From contig USOK01000041.1 in the NCBI GenBank assembly GCA_900556295.1, positions 1 to 9,924 of the forward strand: 9,924 nt of DNA, written 5' to 3'. Origin of the DNA: an uncultured bacterium (GTDB lineage Bacteria > Cyanobacteriota > Vampirovibrionia > Gastranaerophilales > Gastranaerophilaceae). The stretch's first letter is position 1. Each line of letters starts with the position of its first letter. This document shows, in pieces, positions 6,749 to 9,924 of this stretch. The notes under the pieces were generated by a model, which worked only from the letters and a program-made list of their open reading frames with translations, ran no database searches and had not been told where the DNA came from. Both the position numbers and the translations under genes were made by a program.

Positions 6749-8398
6749 ATGATTAAACAGCTTAGGATAAAAGATTATATATTAATTGATGAACTAGTTG
6801 CAAATTTTGACAGTGGATTGAATGTAATTACTGGTGAAACAGGTGCAGGTAAAAGTATCCTTATCAACGCAATTGATATAGCATTTGCTCCTAGAGTTTC
6901 AAAAGATGTGATTAAGCATGATAAAGAAAAAGCTGTAATTGAATTGGTTATTGAAAATACAAAGCATGATTTGTCAAAAATGTTTGAAGAAAACGGGGTT
7001 GATGATTATGGCTCAGAAATAGTATTGTCAAAAGAAATCTCTCAAAATGGAGTTCGTTCTCGTGTAAATGGAACTCTTGTTAATCAAGAATTTATTAAGA
7101 ATTTAAAAAATTATTTTTTAGATATTTATTCTCAACACCAAACTTATGCTTTTATGCAACCCAAATGCCATATTACGCTTTTAGATAATTATGCAAAAGA
7201 AGCGTATGGTGAAAAATTAGAGGGGTATAGGGAAAAGTTTAAAGAATTTCAGCACTTGAAAACGCAGTTAGAAAATTTGAAAACAGCCTCTGATGCGACA
7301 GAAAATCAGATTGAATTTTTGAAATTCCAAATTAATGAAATTGATTCTGCTGCAATAAAAAGTGCGACAGAGGACGATGAGTTGAATTCGGAGTTGGAAG
7401 TTTTAGAAAATGCGGAAAAATTGAAAGAGCTTACAGGAACTTCATATTGGGCAATAAATGGCGACGATGGCTCGATTATGGAAGCGTTGGGTAAGATTAA
7501 ACAAAATGTTTCAAAAGCTGCTTCGCTTGACAAAAATTTGGAAGAAACCGAAAGCAACTTGATTGATGCGATTGAAAGGTTAAGAGATGCCGGCTCGCAA
7601 CTTCGAGAATACAGTCAAAATCTTGACAATGACACAGAACGTTTGAATGAAATTCAAGAACGATTGTATGTCTTGGACAAGCTAAAACGCAAGTATGGCG
7701 GCACTCTTGAAAGTGTTATTCAGACTTTTGATAAACTATCAGAAGAGCTTAATGCAATTGAGTTTTCAAACCAAAATATTGAAGAAGTTGAAGCAAAAAT
7801 TGAGAAAACTCAAAAAGAATTAGAACATACCGCAGCTGAAATAAGTGAAAACAGAAATAATTTTGCACAGGTTTTATCTGTTTTAATTCAAGAGAAGTTG
7901 GAAAAATTGGAACTTCCAAAAGCTCGATTTGAAATTTCTGTTCAGCCAAAGGAATTGGGTTCAGACGGGGCAGACAATGTAGAATTTTTGATTTCTACAA
8001 ATGTGTCCGAAGACTTGAAACCACTTGCGAAAACAGCGTCTGGCGGTGAAATTTCACGAGTAATGCTTGCAATAAAGTCAATATTTGCACAAAGTGATGA
8101 TATTGACACAGTGATATTTGATGAAATTGATACGGGTATCTCAGGAAAAGCCTCTCAAAGTGTAGCTGATGAGATTGTAGAACTTTCAAAATTCCACCAG
8201 ATAATTTTGATTACGCACCAACCGATTATTGCATCAAAGGCGAATAAACATTTTTATGTTCGCAAATCACAAAATGATGAAACCAAGGTTGAGGTCTATG
8301 TTTTGACCGGAGAAAATCGAGTTAAGGCTCTTGCAGAACTTGCCGGAGGAGAAATCAATGAACAATCCATTGAGTTTGCAAAATCATTGATTGGGTAA
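6749..8398 (+). CDS. recN: DNA repair protein RecN (SMC-like ATPase)
   Basis: RecN binds DNA at double-strand breaks and supports RecA-dependent recombinational repair. The 549 residues match the family (about 550). The protein has an N-terminal ATPase half with Walker A GETGAGKS (29-36), a central anti-parallel coiled coil rich in Glu, Lys and Leu (about 145-365), and a C-terminal half with the ABC signature SGGE (431-434), Walker B VIFDEIDTG (455-463) and the switch His490 (ITHQP). All key residues are present. I take ATG 6749 as the start, because MIKQLRIKDYILIDEL aligns with the usual RecN N-terminus; the in-frame TTG at 6731 would add six residues and overlap the promoter. It diverges from gatD and ends 31 bp from the converging zincin gene, with no terminator in between. 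Confidence 0.96.
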   Translation: MIKQLRIKDYILIDELVANFDSGLNVITGETGAGKSILINAIDIAFAPRVSKDVIKHDKEKAVIELVIENTKHDLSKMFEENGVDDYGSEIVLSKEISQNGVRSRVNGTLVNQEFIKNLKNYFLDIYSQHQTYAFMQPKCHITLLDNYAKEAYGEKLEGYREKFKEFQHLKTQLENLKTASDATENQIEFLKFQINEIDSAAIKSATEDDELNSELEVLENAEKLKELTGTSYWAINGDDGSIMEALGKIKQNVSKAASLDKNLEETESNLIDAIERLRDAGSQLREYSQNLDNDTERLNEIQERLYVLDKLKRKYGGTLESVIQTFDKLSEELNAIEFSNQNIEEVEAKIEKTQKELEHTAAEISENRNNFAQVLSVLIQEKLEKLELPKARFEISVQPKELGSDGADNVEFLISTNVSEDLKPLAKTASGGEISRVMLAIKSIFAQSDDIDTVIFDEIDTGISGKASQSVADEIVELSKFHQIILITHQPIIASKANKHFYVRKSQNDETKVEVYVLTGENRVKALAELAGGEINEQSIEFAKSLIG

Positions 8399-8429
8399 AG
8401 TCAGGTGTTTAAAGGTGTTCCAGAGTTAG

Positions 8430-9467
8430 CTATATATCTCCGCCCAAGAATTTGAATAATTCAGCTTCATCTGGTTCAAGCCTTTCTAAAACTTTTTTAG
8501 TTGCAAGTTCTGTGTAGATTTCGTAATTATTTTTCTCGTTTACGGCTGAGTATCCTGATAATTTTCTAACAACAGGTAGGAATTTTGCAGGAACCTTTTT
8601 TGTCATGAAAACACTTAAATGCGGATGTGTTTGATGCATCATTTCATGTATTTCCATATGCAAAGGAGAACTCGTTGAACTATGTTCTTTAAAACCACAG
8701 AAATCTTTCCATCTATTTAAAGTTTCTTTAATGTTACTTGGCATCATTCGGTCTGTTAATATATTATATTTTTTTGTTAAGTATAAATTTTTAGTATTTG
8801 TATGAGGTAACAGCACAGTTGTAATTTCTTTATTATTTTTAAATGAGCGCATACACTCTCCACCACCTAATGTAAAGTCTGTTACAATGAATTCATCCGG
8901 AACTTTTATCCCCTTTGATTTCGCTAGTTTAACTGCGTCTAAAACTTTTGTTGCAACAATCATGTCATTATTAAGTAGAGCTTTTTTTACACCATATTTT
9001 TCTTTTAATATGTTTTCAATTTTTATAACTTCGGGGTTAGTAGATTTTTTACTAAATATTGTATTAATTTCTCTAACACAATCTGTTCTTAGATTTTTAT
9101 ATTTGTATATTTCCTGTTCTACTTGAAGAGGCAAGCTTGGCTTTTTGGCTAAGCTTGCGTGGTACTTAGGAAAAGTTTTCTTAACTAAAACTATTGGGAA
9201 ATTAATCATTGAAGCAAATAGTTCTCTTAATGTTTTTGCACTTTTTATTTGCTTTAAAGCAATATCTTGTATCCCAAATTCAGAAAAACTCTTTAGTAAT
9301 TGGTCTCTTTTTTGTAGATATGTATCAGAAATTGGTGTTTCGGTAATGTTTTCTAGTAGGCTATACTTAACATCTTGTCGCGATCTTTCTGTAATTCTTC
9401 TGTATATTTTCTGCCCACGAGCAATTTCTTTTTTCGTTAAATTTAAAGTATTGCCGATAACTGTCAT
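8430..9467 (-). CDS. predicted zincin-type zinc metalloprotease (HEMMH), function unknown
   Basis: The 345-residue product carries the zinc protease motif HEXXH as H274-E275-M-M-H278, in a helix-like context (MEIHEMMHQTHPHL). About 38 residues on is NYEIYTELATKK (314-325), where Glu316 or Glu320 could be the third zinc ligand, as in gluzincins and bacterial toxin zincins with the pattern YxxxN-x-EhhxE. Upstream, residues 165-225 (repeated hydrophobic strands, KSKGIKVPDEFIV, then a strand before TTVLLPH) fit the beta sheet that precedes the active-site helix in such enzymes. The N-terminal 160 residues are helical and basic with no known domain. There is no signal peptide or transmembrane segment. 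AGGAG 8 nt before the ATG at 9467 decides the start over an in-frame ATG at 9503. It lies 87 bp downstream of the fic gene in the same direction. I assign the fold but not the substrate. Confidence 0.65.
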   Translation of the reverse strand: MTVIGNTLNLTKKEIARGQKIYRRITERSRQDVKYSLLENITETPISDTYLQKRDQLLKSFSEFGIQDIALKQIKSAKTLRELFASMINFPIVLVKKTFPKYHASLAKKPSLPLQVEQEIYKYKNLRTDCVREINTIFSKKSTNPEVIKIENILKEKYGVKKALLNNDMIVATKVLDAVKLAKSKGIKVPDEFIVTDFTLGGGECMRSFKNNKEITTVLLPHTNTKNLYLTKKYNILTDRMMPSNIKETLNRWKDFCGFKEHSSTSSPLHMEIHEMMHQTHPHLSVFMTKKVPAKFLPVVRKLSGYSAVNEKNNYEIYTELATKKVLERLEPDEAELFKFLGGDI

Positions 9468-9475
9468 TAAAAAAT

Positions 9476-9480
9476 CTCCT
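9476..9480 (-). promoter_or_regulatory. Shine-Dalgarno of the zincin gene
   Basis: AGGAG on the minus strand lies 8 nt before the ATG at 9467. It rules out the longer reading from 9503, in which this site would be internal to the coding sequence. A possible -10 (TATAAA, 9487-9492) lies just upstream, but no -35 is convincing. Confidence 0.7.
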
Positions 9481-9511
9481 ACACGATTTATAATGAAAAT
9501 CAAGCTATAAA

Positions 9512-9551
9512 ATTGCCTATTTGTAACAGAATATAACGAAAAATCGGCAAT
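9512..9551 (-). terminator. weak inverted repeat after fic, possible poor terminator
   Basis: On the minus strand ATTGCC (9546-9551) and GGCAAT (9512-9517) could pair across a 28-nt loop, followed by TTTTATAG. The stem is only 6 bp with a long loop, so read-through from fic into the zincin gene is likely. Confidence 0.2.
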
Positions 9552-9554
9552 ATA

Positions 9555-9924
9555 TTACAAGTTTTTGGTAGTAAATGTCGAATAACCTTCGTAGTTGTAG
9601 CTTGCGTCAATCCCTTTCATATAGACTTCCCTGTCATCTATGTTTGATGTTAGAGCATTGCTTATCAAATATTTGATTTCTGTGTCTTTAATCGGACTAC
9701 GCTCCATTGCAAGCAGATAATCCGTTTTGTTGATTTTATTCCAATCAACAACTTTGTTTAATTCTGTCTTTAAAATTAAATCAAGCCACAATCTTGTACT
9801 GCGTCCGTTTCCTTCTCTAAAAGGATGCGCAACATTCATTTCTATATATTTTTTTATAATTTCATCAAAATTAGATTGAGGCATTGCTTCAATGTGTTTT
9901 AATGCATCTTGCAAATACATTGCT
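9555..9924 (-). CDS. class III Fic protein, protein adenylyltransferase (5' end beyond the window)
   Basis: Fic enzymes transfer AMP from ATP to a hydroxyl side chain of a target protein. The visible 122 C-terminal residues include the complete core motif HPFREGNGRSTR, with the catalytic His at residue 32 counted from the Met at 9920. After it comes SYNYEG (107-112), which fits the (S/T)XXXE(G/N) inhibitory motif. Position at the C-terminus marks class III, as in Neisseria meningitidis NmFic, where a single helix blocks ATP binding and is relieved by loss of oligomers or self-modification. The 79-residue distance from His32 to Glu111 equals that from His107 to Glu186 in NmFic, so about 75 N-terminal residues should lie beyond the edge; the Met at 9920 is then internal. 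NmFic-type enzymes modify DNA gyrase and topoisomerase IV; the target here is unknown. No separate antitoxin gene is needed for class III. Confidence 0.9.
   Translation of the reverse strand, partial: AMYLQDALKHIEAMPQSNFDEIIKKYIEMNVAHPFREGNGRSTRLWLDLILKTELNKVVDWNKINKTDYLLAMERSPIKDTEIKYLISNALTSNIDDREVYMKGIDASYNYEGYSTFTTKNL

Noticed and set aside
7306..8189. Minus-strand open frames inside recN (7306-7557, 7749-7949, 7995-8189)
   Set aside because: They are shadows of the coiled-coil and ATPase coding sequence, with no start signals.
8403..8419. Direct repeat AGGTGTT twice, 10 bp apart, between recN and the zincin gene
   Set aside because: Seven bases repeated once in a 31-bp gap is too little to call a site. 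It forms no hairpin and is not found near other gene ends that I could see.
8887..9510. Plus-strand open frames opposite the zincin gene (8887-9126, 9145-9510)
   Set aside because: The minus strand has a Shine-Dalgarno and a zinc-site motif in one continuous frame. The plus-strand frames have neither.
9468..9554. Fic antitoxin gene next to fic, as in a class I toxin-antitoxin pair
   Set aside because: No open frame fits in the 87-bp gap, and the inhibitory motif is already within the Fic protein. The upstream side is outside the window and cannot be judged.
1..9924. CRISPR array, tRNA, rRNA, insertion sequence or attachment site
   Set aside because: Gaps between genes total only a few hundred bases, the longest being 129 bp. 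None contains spaced repeats, a cloverleaf or terminal inverted repeats.

Overview
The window is about one-third G+C and densely packed, with ten protein genes on both strands and almost no non-coding DNA. The gene set looks like an uncultured gut-type bacterium of the Melainabacteria/Vampirovibrionia (Gastranaerophilales), the non-photosynthetic sisters of Cyanobacteria. This rests on low G+C, a bacterial ProRS with cyanobacterial/clostridial-style Cys pairs, a GatD-type glutaminase, and small lineage-type genes for a calpain-like protease and a zincin. A low-GC Firmicute is the main alternative. The assignment is an inference from gene content, not from a marker alignment.

Layout. 1-1676 (minus): an exported protein of unknown function overlaps the start of rlmD, a 23S rRNA m5U methyltransferase cut by the left edge. 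1759-2085 (plus): a 108-residue protein with a C-terminal glycine-zipper membrane segment, overlapping tail-to-tail with tatD (2082-2837, minus). tatD and proS (2967-4703, plus) diverge; proS ends in a strong intrinsic terminator. 4769-5503 (plus): a calpain-like cysteine protease, tail-to-tail with the gatD-gtrA-like pair (5500-6653, minus). recN (6749-8398, plus) diverges from gatD. 8430-9467 (minus): a predicted HEMMH zinc metalloprotease. 9555-9924 (minus): a class III Fic AMP-transferase cut by the right edge.

The housekeeping genes cover translation (proS, rlmD), DNA repair (recN), a TatD nuclease, and the cell envelope (gatD and the GtrA-like flippase, joined by a TGATG junction). Between them sit genes that look accessory: the glycine-zipper protein, the two proteases and the Fic enzyme. 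None of these four shows a signal peptide, and no transposase, tRNA or attachment site accompanies them. The first three lie tail-to-tail with a housekeeping gene.

Promoter reading gives the most general observation. For tatD, recN, the 1759 gene, gatD and the exported gene, the -35/-10 elements place the transcription start at or within about 3 nt of the start codon, and none has a Shine-Dalgarno sequence. proS, the calpain-like gene and the zincin gene do have a good Shine-Dalgarno. This points to mixed leaderless and leadered translation.
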